A stretch of 10,392 nucleotides of DNA from Pavlovales sp. CCMP2436 (lineage: Eukaryota; Haptophyta; Pavlovophyceae; Pavlovales). Positions 1-6,349 of the stretch are shown here, one piece after another. The translations under genes were made by a program, and so were the position numbers. A model generated the notes under the pieces. The model made no database searches, had not been told where the DNA came from, and worked only from the letters and a program-made list of their open reading frames with translations. Where the stretch lies: the NCBI GenBank assembly GCA_026770615.1, contig MU631680.1:119569-129960 (forward strand), read 5' to 3'. Within the stretch, counting starts at the first letter, position 1. Each line of letters opens with the position of its first letter.

Positions 1-95
1 TGTGGAAATCTCTAAATTGTGGAAATCTCTAAATTGTGGAAATCTCTAAATTGTGGAAATCTCTAAATTGTGGAAATCTCTAAATTGTGGAAATC
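1..95. repeat. 17-bp tandem repeat (5.6 copies)
   Basis: Five identical copies of TGTGGAAATCTCTAAAT plus a 10-base partial copy are visible. The array starts at the window edge, so it probably extends to the left. The copies show no divergence, which suggests recent expansion or active homogenisation. Its short open frames are just translated repeat. It could lie in an intron or upstream of the gene that follows. Confidence 0.97.
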
Positions 96-146
96 ATCCG
101 GTTCCGGTCGAAGACGCGCCAGGAGGGCAACCTCCAGGAGATTCAA

Positions 147-246
147 ATGTCGCACACCGGGTGCGGGCGGAACTGCCCCGGGGCTTCTTCGTTCGAGTGT
201 CTTTCCGCGCAGGACAGGGGCGTGTGCCCCGTCTGCATCCTCAAAG
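147..246 (+). CDS. Probable 5' exon with Cys-rich motif
   Basis: From ATG 147 the frame encodes MSHTGCGRNCPG, then FEC, then GVCPVCILKE. The pattern is C-x3-C, a lone Cys, then C-P-V-C, reminiscent of a small zinc finger but not assignable to a family. The frame is also open upstream to 87, with a possible acceptor after CGCCAG at 122, so 147 may not be the true start. At 246 the sequence AAAGAG is followed by GCAAGT, the consensus 5' site of a GC-AG intron. The next 120 bases are C- and CA-rich and end TTGGATTAG at 366. A competing reading continues the frame through GCAAGT. Confidence 0.35.
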
Positions 247-2348
247 AGGCAAGTGCTCGCGTCCTGCTGCCCTGCACTTCACTACTTGTGACCCCTCCCA
301 ATGGTAGATGTAACCCTCCCCCCCCCAACACATCTCTACGCACACACACCTCCCCGCTTGGATTAGGTGGTGGCCTGGATGGATGTGGCTGAGCCCTTGA
401 TGAAGGCGCTCTCGCCGTCGCAACCTGGGGAGGGGGGCAGCAAGGAGTCTCGCACACTTTTCCTCTACTTCCGTGTCACCGGGAGGGCAGGGACGGGCGA
501 GGCAGCCAGACCTGCTGTCGAGTTCAACACTCACATCTCGCTCGCCTCGGCCGCGCAACGCAATCTCTACGAGATCGCTGTGCGTTCAACCGCGCGCGCC
601 CGCAGCAGCCCGTCAACGACCGCCGCGCCTGCGGACGCACTCGAACCACCTGCGCGTCCCCCATGCTGCTGCGCGAGATCCGCATGGCGTACCCGTTGGG
701 ATTGAGGGACGGAGTGCTGCTCGCGCTGGTCCATTTCTCCAAGCACTCAGGCCGCGAAGGCTTCATCAAGCACGTGGCGCAGCTGCTCTTCAGCGGGCTC
801 ATCACCAAAGAGGACTATCTCGCTCTGTGTGATTACGACACCCTCGCGGTCAATATGATCCACTACGTGCTCGGGAGCCGGGTAAGCTGCCTTTGCGCAC
901 GCGGACAGCCCATTCGATTCGCGCCTGCGAGCTAACCAATTCCCCATTACCGTGTGAACGTGTGCTCCCCTCGAAGGACTCTGGTGCAGCTCGTGCGATG
1001 GTCGGGTATCCCCCCCAGCCGCACATGCCGCACGCGCTGCAGATTCTCAGCGTCCAGCGCGCAATGGTCGGGCAGTTCACGGCAATGCGCCAGGAGCAAG
1101 CACCGCAGATGGCCACATTTGCGCAGGTAATGGTGTCGATGCTGTCCACGTCGCTGATGGGCCTCGCGCAGAACGGAGCGCCTGTTCCCGCAGAGCAGCT
1201 GCACGCCGTGGCCGCCTCGCTCAACGCAGTCGGCAATACCCACATAGCTTCATGCGCCCAGCTGAACGCGACAGTCGATGCTCTCATCGGTGGCGGCTCA
1301 GGGCCGAGCGCGATTCAGCAGGCGATGATGCGGAATCACGCCGGTGCTCCGCCGGTTATGCCGACGTGTCCGCACCTCGAAGGCGCGCCTTACGCGGGGG
1401 TTCTGCCTCAGGTGTTACCGCCAGGGAGAGGGCAGCAGTGGGTTCCGACTTCTAGCTCAACGTGAGTGGTTGAACCCACCCACCCACCTACCCCCCTCAC
1501 ACACACACACACGCACCCTCGCCACTCCAAGTAATACTCCTTAGTACACCCAGCCAGAGCCTGCTCTCAGCCCTTGGTTCACCACGCGCGCCCATCCCTC
1601 CCCCCATCTCAGCTGGCTGCTGCAGCAGCAACAGCAGCAACAGCAGCAGCAGCAGCAGCCATGGGGTCTCCCACAGCCGCAGCCGCAGCTGGTAATTGCT
1701 ACCCCGTGAACTATCCCACTGCTCTTATAAGTATCTCACTGTACTTACTGCACCCCCCCCCCCCACACACACACACCGCACCAACAGCATCAGCAGCAGC
1801 CGCAGCAGCCGCAGCAGCAGCAACCACAGAACTACTTCGCGCAGTCTCAGCAGCTACAGCAGGTCATTGCTTACCCGAGAGCTATCCCACTGTCTTTACC
1901 AAGTATTGCACTGCGCTCACTGCCTCCCTTCCCCCTACCCCTCCCGTACCAACAGCAGCGGGCTCCGCCGCATCACCAGCAGCCGCCGCCGCTGCCGCAG
2001 CCGCTGCAGGCGCCGTTACCTACCGCGGCGCTATCTTGCCCCGTCAGACGCTACGTCGGAGGCATCGAAAAAAAATGCACGCAAGTGTTCAAAGCTGGGC
2101 CAGGGGCACAGCAGAACGTCAAGAACCACGTCGACGCCGCCGCAAACCCGAACTGCGGCACGTACCACAAATTTGAGGGAGGAATCTTCGGTAAGATCGA
2201 TACGGCATCGGACGTCCTCTACTGCGTCACCATTCCGTCTGGCGGCGGGGGGGACAAGTGCCACCGCAATCTGAACCCCAGCGCAGGCATGCAATCTTGC
2301 CTCGCCACCAAACACAGCAAATGCACAAGGGGGGTGACCTGCCACTGA
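147..2348 (+). CDS. Intron-containing gene, polyQ and Cys-rich protein of unknown function
   Basis: I do not recognise this protein. Exons from 663 onward join in one consistent frame: 663-881, 1019-1461, 1613-1691, 1788-1862 and 1956-2348 (TGA stop). All introns are GT-AG with pyrimidine- or CA-rich 3' ends. The 663 exon encodes a compact domain-like stretch (start MLLREIRMAYPLG). The 1019 exon is Met/Gln/Ala-rich, with MRQEQAPQMATFAQ. The next two exons are mostly Gln-Pro. The last exon has a Pro/Gln lead-in and then about 100 residues with eight cysteines. Upstream, an ATG at 147 begins MSHTGCGRNCPG and runs to a CPVC motif, which looks zinc-binding; how it joins 663 is unclear (see 147-246 and 367-662). 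No signal peptide or membrane segment is evident. The CAG runs and C-rich intron ends suit a eukaryotic gene. A central exon is partly duplicated at 8643-8710 on the other strand. Confidence 0.55.
367..662 (+). CDS. Possible exon(s) of unresolved frame
   Basis: After the candidate acceptor at 366, one frame is open from 367 to 705 and reads plausibly as protein (for example ESRTLFLYFRVTG, then AAQRNLYEIAVRS). This is a different frame from the confident exon at 663-881. No clear GT donor and AG acceptor pair joins them. Two other readings are possible. A single GC-AG intron 247-605 would keep phase 0 with the 663 frame. Alternatively the C-run at 657-662 carries a one-base insertion, since removing one C would give NHLRVP followed by MLLREIRMAY. 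Transcript data would decide. Confidence 0.3.
882..1018 (+). other. Spliceosomal intron, phase 0
   Basis: The donor is AGCCGG|GTAAGC and the acceptor TATCCCCCCCAG|CCGCAC. Length is 137 nt. Both flanking exons are open and the junction keeps phase 0. In the reading frame entering from 663, translation through the donor reaches a stop at 933-935. A nearer AG at 992 (GGTGCAG) would put the downstream exon out of frame, so 1018 is preferred. Confidence 0.65.
1019..1461 (+). CDS. Central Met/Gln/Ala-rich exon
   Basis: This exon gives 147 codons plus two bases. It encodes a helix-prone, Met- and Gln-rich segment (AMVGQFTAMRQEQ, QMATFAQVMVSMLSTS), then an Ala/Asn-rich stretch and a Gly/Pro tail. 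It ends ...TCAAC|GTGAGT, a strong donor, just before an in-frame TGA at 1463-1465. The block at 1059-1126 is about 90% identical in DNA to 8643-8710 on the opposite strand, which supports it as coding sequence of a repeated family. The similarity stops exactly at GCGCAG|GTAATG, itself a possible donor, so an alternative 5' splice site at 1127 cannot be excluded. Confidence 0.6.
1462..1612 (+). other. Spliceosomal intron, phase 2
   Basis: The donor is GTGAGT at 1462; the acceptor is CCCCCCATCTCAG ending at 1612. Length is 151 nt. The interior is dominated by C runs and (CA)n at about 1499-1514. The phase-2 end (AC) plus the first base of the next exon (C) forms a Thr codon and enters the polyQ frame. 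Without splicing the frame ends at the TGA at 1463-1465. Confidence 0.65.
1613..1691 (+). CDS. Polyglutamine exon a
   Basis: The exon encodes WLL, a run of 12 Gln, then PWGLPQPQPQL. It is made of CAG/CAA codons, so the tract is repeat-prone. The 3' end CAGCTG|GTAATT is a good donor in phase 0. The tract looks like a flexible or condensate-prone spacer between the helical central exon and the Cys-rich end. That role is inference. Confidence 0.6.
1692..1787 (+). other. Intron A, copy of intron B
   Basis: This 96-nt intron has donor GTAATT and acceptor CACCAACAG. It has in-frame TGA and TAA codons, so it must be removed for the downstream frame to be used. It aligns with the next intron: GT-ATTGCT, CTATCCCACTG, AAGTAT, CACTG, ACTGC and the CCAACAG end occur in the same order at nearly the same spacing. 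Confidence 0.7.
1788..1862 (+). CDS. Polyglutamine exon b
   Basis: This exon has exactly 25 codons and encodes HQQQPQQPQQQQPQ, then NYFAQSQQLQQ. It resembles exon a in layout: a Gln run, Pro, aromatic residues, then more Gln. Exon and following intron together form a unit of about 170 bp that appears duplicated. Phase 0 at both ends means adding or skipping this exon keeps the frame. Confidence 0.6.
1863..1955 (+). other. Intron B (or in-frame retained segment)
   Basis: Length is 93 nt, with donor CAG|GTCATT and acceptor GTACCAACAG. It is homologous to intron A. Unlike A it has no stop codon in the gene's frame and its length divides by three, so it could be translated if retained (VIAYPRAIPLSLPSIAL then Pro/Leu-rich). 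The donor is weaker than GTAATT. It may be a spliced intron, a retained one, or one turning into coding sequence. Confidence 0.55.
1956..2348 (+). CDS. Terminal exon, Pro/Gln lead and eight-Cys domain
   Basis: The exon has 130 codons plus TGA. The first 26 residues are Pro/Gln/His-rich and continue the polyQ region. Then follow eight cysteines (SCPVRR, EKKC, NPNC, LYC, DKC, QSC, SKC, VTC) across about 100 residues, with the last Cys followed only by His and the stop. The middle reads as folded protein (GTYHKFEGGIFGKIDTASD). The even number of cysteines suits disulfides or zinc sites; I cannot place the family. The 264-base ATG-started part from 2085 is fully open. Confidence 0.6.
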   Translation, partial: QRAPPHHQQPPPLPQPLQAPLPTAALSCPVRRYVGGIEKKCTQVFKAGPGAQQNVKNHVDAAANPNCGTYHKFEGGIFGKIDTASDVLYCVTIPSGGGGDKCHRNLNPSAGMQSCLATKHSKCTRGVTCH

Positions 2349-2452
2349 ACCGATGGGGTGGGCAAGGGGTTCGCCAGGTGCACCTGCCCACTTGAGTGAC
2401 CTGAGCTAACTTAATTGAAAGGTGTTATGATGCCATGGCTTAAGCTAGAGCG

Positions 2453-2552
2453 TGTTATATTAATGTAGGGTTGTTCGGGCTGGCGGTACGTTTCAAGTTC
2501 AAGTCAGGCTGGTCTTAGCGCTACGACGCAGGCTCCTACGCGCTATGCCGAA
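2453..2552 (+). repeat. Diverged third copy of the 112-bp arm repeat
   Basis: TGTTATATT at 2453 and GCTGGTCT-AGCGCT-CG at about 2508 match the left arm at 6493-6565 in the same orientation. Their spacing agrees within 2 bp (55 versus 53), with TAGGG and TGGCG also conserved between. It is clearly older than the pair at 6495 and 8148. This shows the arm belongs to a dispersed family. Confidence 0.6.
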
Positions 2553-2674
2553 GTGAGGAGCTGGTAGAAGTGGTGAATGATGAGAAAGCCGAAAACAAAG
2601 CGCTGGAGTCGCTGCGCAACGCGGGGCCGCCCGACAGTGCGCGAGCAAGCGAGTCCATTGGTGACATGTTGTAG
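2519..2674 (+). other. Protein-like open fragment, 51 codons
   Basis: One frame after TCTTAG (2513-2518, a stop that also resembles a splice acceptor) is open to TAG at 2672-2674. It reads RYDAGSYALCRSEELVEVV, then DEKAENKALESLRNAG, then SIGDML. The acidic, helix-prone composition looks coding, but there is no ATG start and no recognised family. It could be a decayed 3' exon or chance. Confidence 0.22.
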
Positions 2675-2687
2675 TCTTATATGTGGT

Positions 2688-2791
2688 TGACCGGTCATGA
2701 CCGAAGGTCCGTCAGGTCTATATAATTTTGACCAATACATTTTGACCTGTGGCTTTTTACTGGTGACCGGTCAAATAGTACCGGTGACCGG

Positions 2792-2794
<3 letters not shown>
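2688..2794. repeat. TGACCGGTCA palindromes and left copy of a 46-bp direct repeat
   Basis: The 10-bp palindrome TGACCGGTCA occurs at 2688-2697, 2764-2773 and 2785-2794. The last two lie in a 12-base repeat 21 bp apart. 2688-2733 aligns without gaps to 6350-6395 (36 of 46 identical, many differences being transitions). The two copies flank the hAT pseudogene in direct orientation. Confidence 0.75.

Positions 2795-2845
<51 letters not shown>
2794..2845. repeat. AT dinucleotide microsatellite
   Basis: An (AT)n run is interrupted once by TATG at about 2827-2830. It directly abuts the last TGACCGGTCA palindrome, as if the repeat grew from its end. Confidence 0.97.
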
Positions 2846-3190
2846 GTTTTTCCTGTATGAGACAATAGACATGTTTATGTATAGCGATTTAGATTGATAT
2901 ATGATTATATATATCGCAAGCTTTTAGATCGATCAAGGACAATTTTATCACACCTGACTTAGAGCTACCATTATCTATGGCTTACAGGCCTAGACCCAGT
3001 GGATATATATATATGGATATATATCCATACATATATATGCACTCAGCCCCGAGCCCCTGCGCCCCGACCCGGTTGGGCCGGTCCTGGTCGCGCCTCGCTC
3101 GCACCGACGACGCGCCCCACGGCTGCGGCCGCCCTACTGGCCCCTCCGACTCCAGCAGCTCCGGCGCCTGCGCGGCCTCGCCATGCTTCT
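2846..3190. other. Non-coding AT-rich to GC-rich transition
   Basis: No supportable gene is seen. 2846-3040 is AT-rich and includes a self-complementary TGGATATATATCCA-type palindrome around 3013-3028. From about 3045 the sequence becomes C-rich, which is the 3' flank of the reverse-strand pseudogene. Open frames here are low-complexity Arg/Pro/Ala and not convincing. Confidence 0.5.
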
Positions 3191-3597
3191 TCACGCCCGC
3201 TGACACTTAGCCCCTCGCTCGGCCCCGCGCCTGGCTCTTGCCTCTGCGCCCGCGCCCGGCTGCCACACCCCGCGCCCAGCCCCCGAGTCCTGCGCTTCGC
3301 GCCCCTCGATGCCATTAGGTTCGTCGTCCTCGCCCTCGCCCTCGCCGACACTCGCGATTGCCGCAGCCGCGCGCCGCGCGGCCACGGCAGCCGCCGGGTC
3401 TTTCCTCACCGCCACCCACGAGCGCGTGCGGCCGTAGTCGGCAGCGAGAAGCTTCTGTGTCCAAATGTGCCCGATAGTCGAGCCCACCTCGTCGGGGTAC
3501 CAGACCTGGTAATCCGCCTCGATGCCACGCCGTTTGCCCTTGAAGATGCCGAGCGCCCAGCCTGCGTACTGCGTACAAAAGTGGGTCACAGCTGTGT

Positions 3598-3651
3598 CTG
3601 AGCGGAGGGAGATGCGCGAACGCAGGACGAGAAGAAAAAGGGTCAGCACAC
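3598..3651 (-). other. Candidate 54-nt intron in the transposase extension
   Basis: On the minus strand ACGACAG|GTGTGC starts and CTCCCTCCGCTCAG|ACACAG ends a segment with a pyrimidine-rich middle. Removing it keeps the frame (MHIFTT joined to DTAVTHF). It also deletes a hydrophobic stretch that fits poorly with the surrounding soluble sequence. Unspliced, the frame is still open, so either reading works. Confidence 0.45.
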
Positions 3652-3790
3652 CTGTCGTGAAGATGTGCATGATCTTAACGTCGGGCGCGCCGAGGCCAGC
3701 CTTGTCGAACGTGGGCATAGCATCGATCGTCAGCCAGCCGGGCGTGCCGTCGAAGGCGCCGACTTGCGCGAAGAACGCCTCTAGAGCGCC

Positions 3791-3814
3791 CTCCTCCTCC
3801 TCCTCCTCCTCCTC
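3791..3814. repeat. (CTC)8 trinucleotide repeat
   Basis: On the minus strand this encodes the run of glutamates in the acidic region of the transposase extension. Length variation would stay in frame. Confidence 0.95.
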
Positions 3815-4324
3815 GTCGCCAGCTTCGTTGCCGCCTGCTGGCGCGTTGCCTGCCTGCTCGTCCTCCTCCTCGCCAGAGCTTCCCCCAGACGACTCGAGCA
3901 CTTCGATTGCGCGCCGCGAAATGGCACGCGCGTTGCGCTTGCACGGGCGCAGCCCAGAGAATGACTTGGAGGAATTGCGCCTGGCGCTGCTCGAGAAAAA
4001 CTGCAGAGCCTCACCGATGAGCTGGTCGAAGATGCCCTTAGGCGACGAAAGCGCGGGCCCGTTGAGCTTGATCTCCTGCAGGTCGCACGCCATGGCGACC
4101 TTCATGCGGTTGCGCAGCTTAGTCTTGATCTGGCCGAGCGTGGAGATGCCGCGCTCGGCGCAGGAGGTGGTGAGTGCCTGCACAAAGCCGAGGGTGCACA
4201 GCTCGCACAAGTCGGCCAGGTCATAGGTCGCGCGGCGCGCGTAGAGATGTGCCCACGCGATCTCGTCGGTCACCTCCTTGCGCTCGTGCTCCGGGGCGGA
4301 CGCAGCGCTCCCGCGTAGCTGCAC

Positions 4325-4619
4325 GATGAGAACTTGTCGGCGGGCATGCCGAGGTAGGTCGCGGCGAGGCCATCCTGCGTCGCCTTCACTGCAGCGCGCA
4401 TCAGCTTGTACTTGAGGTGGTCAACCTGTAGCATCTTGCTGAGCAGGCAGAGCTTCTCCGTGATGTCGGCGAAGTAGGCGGCGATGACGATGAAGCGCGC
4501 GCGCATGATGAGGTTGAGACGCTCCTGGTCACGCTCCTCCTCGTACTCTAAAGCTAGCGCGAGGATGCTCTGGTGCACCCCGTTGGCCATCTGGAAGCGC
4601 GTAAGCCAGCGCGTGATGG
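4325..4619 (-). pseudogene. hAT transposase, middle part (first duplication copy and downstream)
   Basis: The frame reads TRWLTRFQMANGV, then EYEEERDQERLNLIM, then AAYFADITEKLCLLSKMLQ and KYKLMRAAVKATQDGL. RWL and the yFaDi...LS..lQ block are typical of the helical insertion region in the C17orf113/ZBED type of hAT transposases (family knowledge). It is open into 4270 but loses homology after MPADKFSS. The dimerisation segment continues in another frame, which marks a frameshift at about 4320-4340. On its 5' side it is out of frame with the preceding segment because of the 169-bp duplication. Confidence 0.7.
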
Positions 4620-4788
4620 AGCTTCTCCGTGATGTCGGCGAAGTAGGCGGCGATGGCGATGAAGCGCGCGCGCATGATGAGGTTGAGACGCTCCTGGTCA
4701 CGCTCCTCCTCGTACTCTAAAGCTAGCGCGAGGATGCTCTGGAACACCCCGTTGGCCATCTGGAAGCGCGTAAGTCAGAGCCGGCCAA
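4451..4788. repeat. 169-bp tandem duplication inside the transposase
   Basis: Copy 1 starts at 4451 and copy 2 at 4620 with AGCTTCTCCGTGATGTCGGC. They are about 97% identical over about 160 bp. The few differences include GATGACG/GATGGCG, TGGTGCACC/TGGAACACC and TAAGCCAGC/TAAGTCAGA. Because 169 is not a multiple of three, the duplication shifts the frame. Its high identity shows that it is recent compared with the other damage. Confidence 0.95.
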
Positions 4789-5100
4789 CGCGGAGGCTGT
4801 AATTCTCCTGGAAGGCGGCCAGCACGCGGATGCGCTTGCACGAGCAGTTGTGGTCGGAGACGATGGCGTTCATGTCGCGCTCCGTGTCTGCTACCATTGT
4901 GCTCTGCTCGAACGGCGACGCGTTTTCCACCGTGTCACCGCAGGCCAGCGCCTGCCTGTGCGCGATGTCGTGGTGGTTTTTCATAAAGGGCTGGAGGCGG
5001 GTGAGCTGCACGCCGACACCGTTGAGCTCGCCCGTCATGACCGACGCGCCGTCGGACCCGGAGCTCGCCCAGCGGTCGAGCTCGAGCCGCGAGAGACGGA
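4620..5100 (-). pseudogene. hAT transposase, second catalytic block, with nonsense codon
   Basis: The frame reads SDGASVMTGELNGV, then HHDIAHRQALACGD, then DHNCSCKRIRVLAAFQ. SDGA-VMTG-nGV followed by H--aHrlaLa is the second hAT catalytic region (family knowledge). A TGA at 4775-4777 interrupts it. The aligned codon in the neighbouring duplicate (4606-4608) is TGG, the Trp of the RWL motif. After the stop the same frame continues with LTRFQMANGVFQSILALAL to the end of copy 2. On the 5' side, homology switches frame between about 5050 and 5100. About 35 residues that normally separate the first catalytic Asp block from SDGA are missing, so a deletion accompanies the frameshift. Confidence 0.75.
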
Positions 5101-6012
5101 GACGACGGTGCCGTCCGGTTTGACGAATTTGATGTAGACGATGAGGACCGAAGTCCAGCCGATGTCCGTGCCCTCGTCGAACATGAGGCCGAACGCGGTG
5201 GACGAGCGGGTGAGAGTGAGGCGCCATTTGCGCGAGATCTCCGCGAGGCAGTGGACGATCGCCGACATAGCGTATCTGCTGCGGTAGACCTTAGAGACCT
5301 TCACGCCCAGCGACTCGACGTAGTTGGCGAGCGAAGCGAAATTGAGATTCGGCACCAGCTCCTTAAAGGGCCAGTACGCGTTCTTGATTAGTACCACGAG
5401 CCCGTCGGACTCGAGGCTGATCTGCTTGGTCAGCGAGGCCGAGAAATCCTCCGCGAGCTTGGTGCTGTTGATCAGCTTGAAAAGCGCGTCACCGTGGCCG
5501 TTGGACTCACCGTAGCACTCGTGCTCCTTGACGCGCTCGAGGCGGATGCTCTTGCAACCGACAACGAAGTTGCACGTCGGATGCTTGAGGTTGAAGCGGA
5601 TGCACGCGTTGTAGAATATGCAGTTGGTGGACGGGTCGTATCGGAGCCACAGCTTGCGATTGGCTTTGACGCCCTCCTCCGACGTGATCCACTTCTTGCG
5701 GAACGCGCGCTTGTCCTCGAGCTCGCCCCGCTCGCCATGCTTCGACTTCTCGGCAGACGGCGCGAGCGCCTCGCTGCGCGGGAGCGCAGTCACGGACGCG
5801 GCCACCTTCAACTCGCCAGCCGCGTTGAATGCCAGCGTCAGCTTGAGCGCCACACGCGAGGGGGGCTGGACGCGCGCCGGCATAGTTGCGGCCAGGGACG
5901 AGTCCACGATCATCGGGTCGGACGACGAAGCGCCTACTGCGACAGGCGTGGACGCAGGCCCACGCCCGAGCCACCCGGAGAGCGAACCCTGCTTCGTCTT
6001 CGAAGCTAACAT
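5101..6012 (-). pseudogene. hAT transposase, N-terminal part (BED-like finger, first catalytic Asp)
   Basis: This is a ZBED/C17orf113-like hAT transposase, which would cut and paste DNA in the nucleus. From ATG 6012 the protein begins MLASKTKQGSLSGWLG; Q-G-S-L-S-G-W-L resembles the PCNA-binding-like start common in these proteins (tentative). Residues about 107-173 form a BED/TTF-type finger: KKWITSEEG, LWLRYD, YNAC, NFVVGC, then HECYGES-NGH. The first Cys of the usual CxxC is Tyr, so zinc binding is doubtful. Residues about 185-300 are the hAT catalytic start, with GLMFDEGTDI giving the first acidic residue (Asp about 279) and VLIVYIKFV after it. An upstream in-frame GTG at 6036 exists, but the ATG is the better start. 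Confidence 0.8.
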
Positions 6013-6018
6013 CCTCCG

Positions 6019-6291
6019 CAAGCGCGTAGGCCGCACGAGCGCGTAGGCCGCGCGAGCGCGTAGGCCGCGAGCGCGCGTAGGCCGCGAGCGCGCGTAGGCC
6101 GCCGGCCGCGAGCGTAAGGTACCCGCGCGAGCGCGTAGGCCGCGAGCGCGCGTAGGCCGCGAGCGCGCGTAGGCCGCGAGCGCGCGTAGGCCGCCGGCCG
6201 CGAGCGTAAGGTACCCGCGCGAGCGTGTAGGCCGCGAGCGTGCGTAGGCCGCGAGCGAGCGTAGGCCGCCGGCCGTGAGCGTAAGGTACCC
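6019..6291. repeat. GC-rich 17-bp minisatellite with higher-order units
   Basis: The basic unit is CGCGCGTAGGCCGCGAG (17 bp) with small variants. Blocks of it end three times in GCCGGCCGCGAGCGTAAGGT followed by ACCC, at about 6124, 6216 and 6291. The higher-order spacing is therefore 92 and then 75 bp, differing by exactly one monomer. It begins just upstream of the transposase ATG. The last block carries most base changes (GTGTAGG, GTGCGTAGG, GAGCGTAGG). Confidence 0.93.
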
Positions 6292-6349
6292 GAGCTGAGA
6301 AGTAACTAACCTGGCGATTTGTTTTTAATTGTTTTATTCGAATAAAATT

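Larger units (their letters stand above)
3191..4324 (-). pseudogene. hAT transposase, C-terminal part with acidic and Tudor-like extension
   Basis: Numbered from 4324, residues about 57-74 read ERGISTLGQIKTKLRNRM. This is the conserved dimerisation-region signature of ZBED/C17orf113-like hAT transposases, where typical family members have SER-F-S-L--IKT-LRNR. It is preceded by DLCELCTLGFVQALTTSC. After the normal hAT end the frame continues about 300 residues: a Ser-rich linker, an acidic tract (about 151-178, eight Glu in a row), then about residues 254-308 with GWALGIFKGK, ADYQVWYPDEVGS and WVAVRK. The last part is spaced like a Tudor/Agenet-type small beta domain (tentative), and an Ala/Gly tail follows. 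A 54-nt in-frame intron may interrupt it. The 5' end is a GTG only because a frameshift near 4320-4340 separates it from the preceding segment; it is not a real start. Confidence 0.7.

Noticed and set aside
143..457. Reverse-strand open frame opposite the first gene
   Set aside because: Low-complexity Pro/Arg translation antisense to exon and C-rich intron sequence; typical shadow in GC-rich DNA.
850..1287. Reverse-strand 145-codon frame
   Set aside because: Antisense to the confident central exon, with no family motif; it also crosses the intron at 882-1018.
1574..2176. Forward 200-codon Ala/Thr-rich frame
   Set aside because: It reads the CAG tract as GCA (Ala) and runs through the introns; the Gln frame gives consistent splice phases and continues to the Cys-rich end.
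2356..2391. Stem-loop after the first gene's stop (GTGGGCA/TGCCCAC)
   Set aside because: Only a 7-bp stem with a 20-base loop; bacterial-type terminators are not expected in this eukaryotic context.
2999..3601. Forward 200-codon frame
   Set aside because: Arg/Ala/Pro-rich shadow of the reverse-strand transposase extension; no recognisable motif.
3522..4226. Forward 234-codon frame
   Set aside because: Antisense to the hAT dimerisation region, which has clear family motifs on the other strand.
5494..6009. Forward 171-codon frame
   Set aside because: Antisense to the BED-like finger and N-terminus of the transposase; composition typical of GC-rich antisense.
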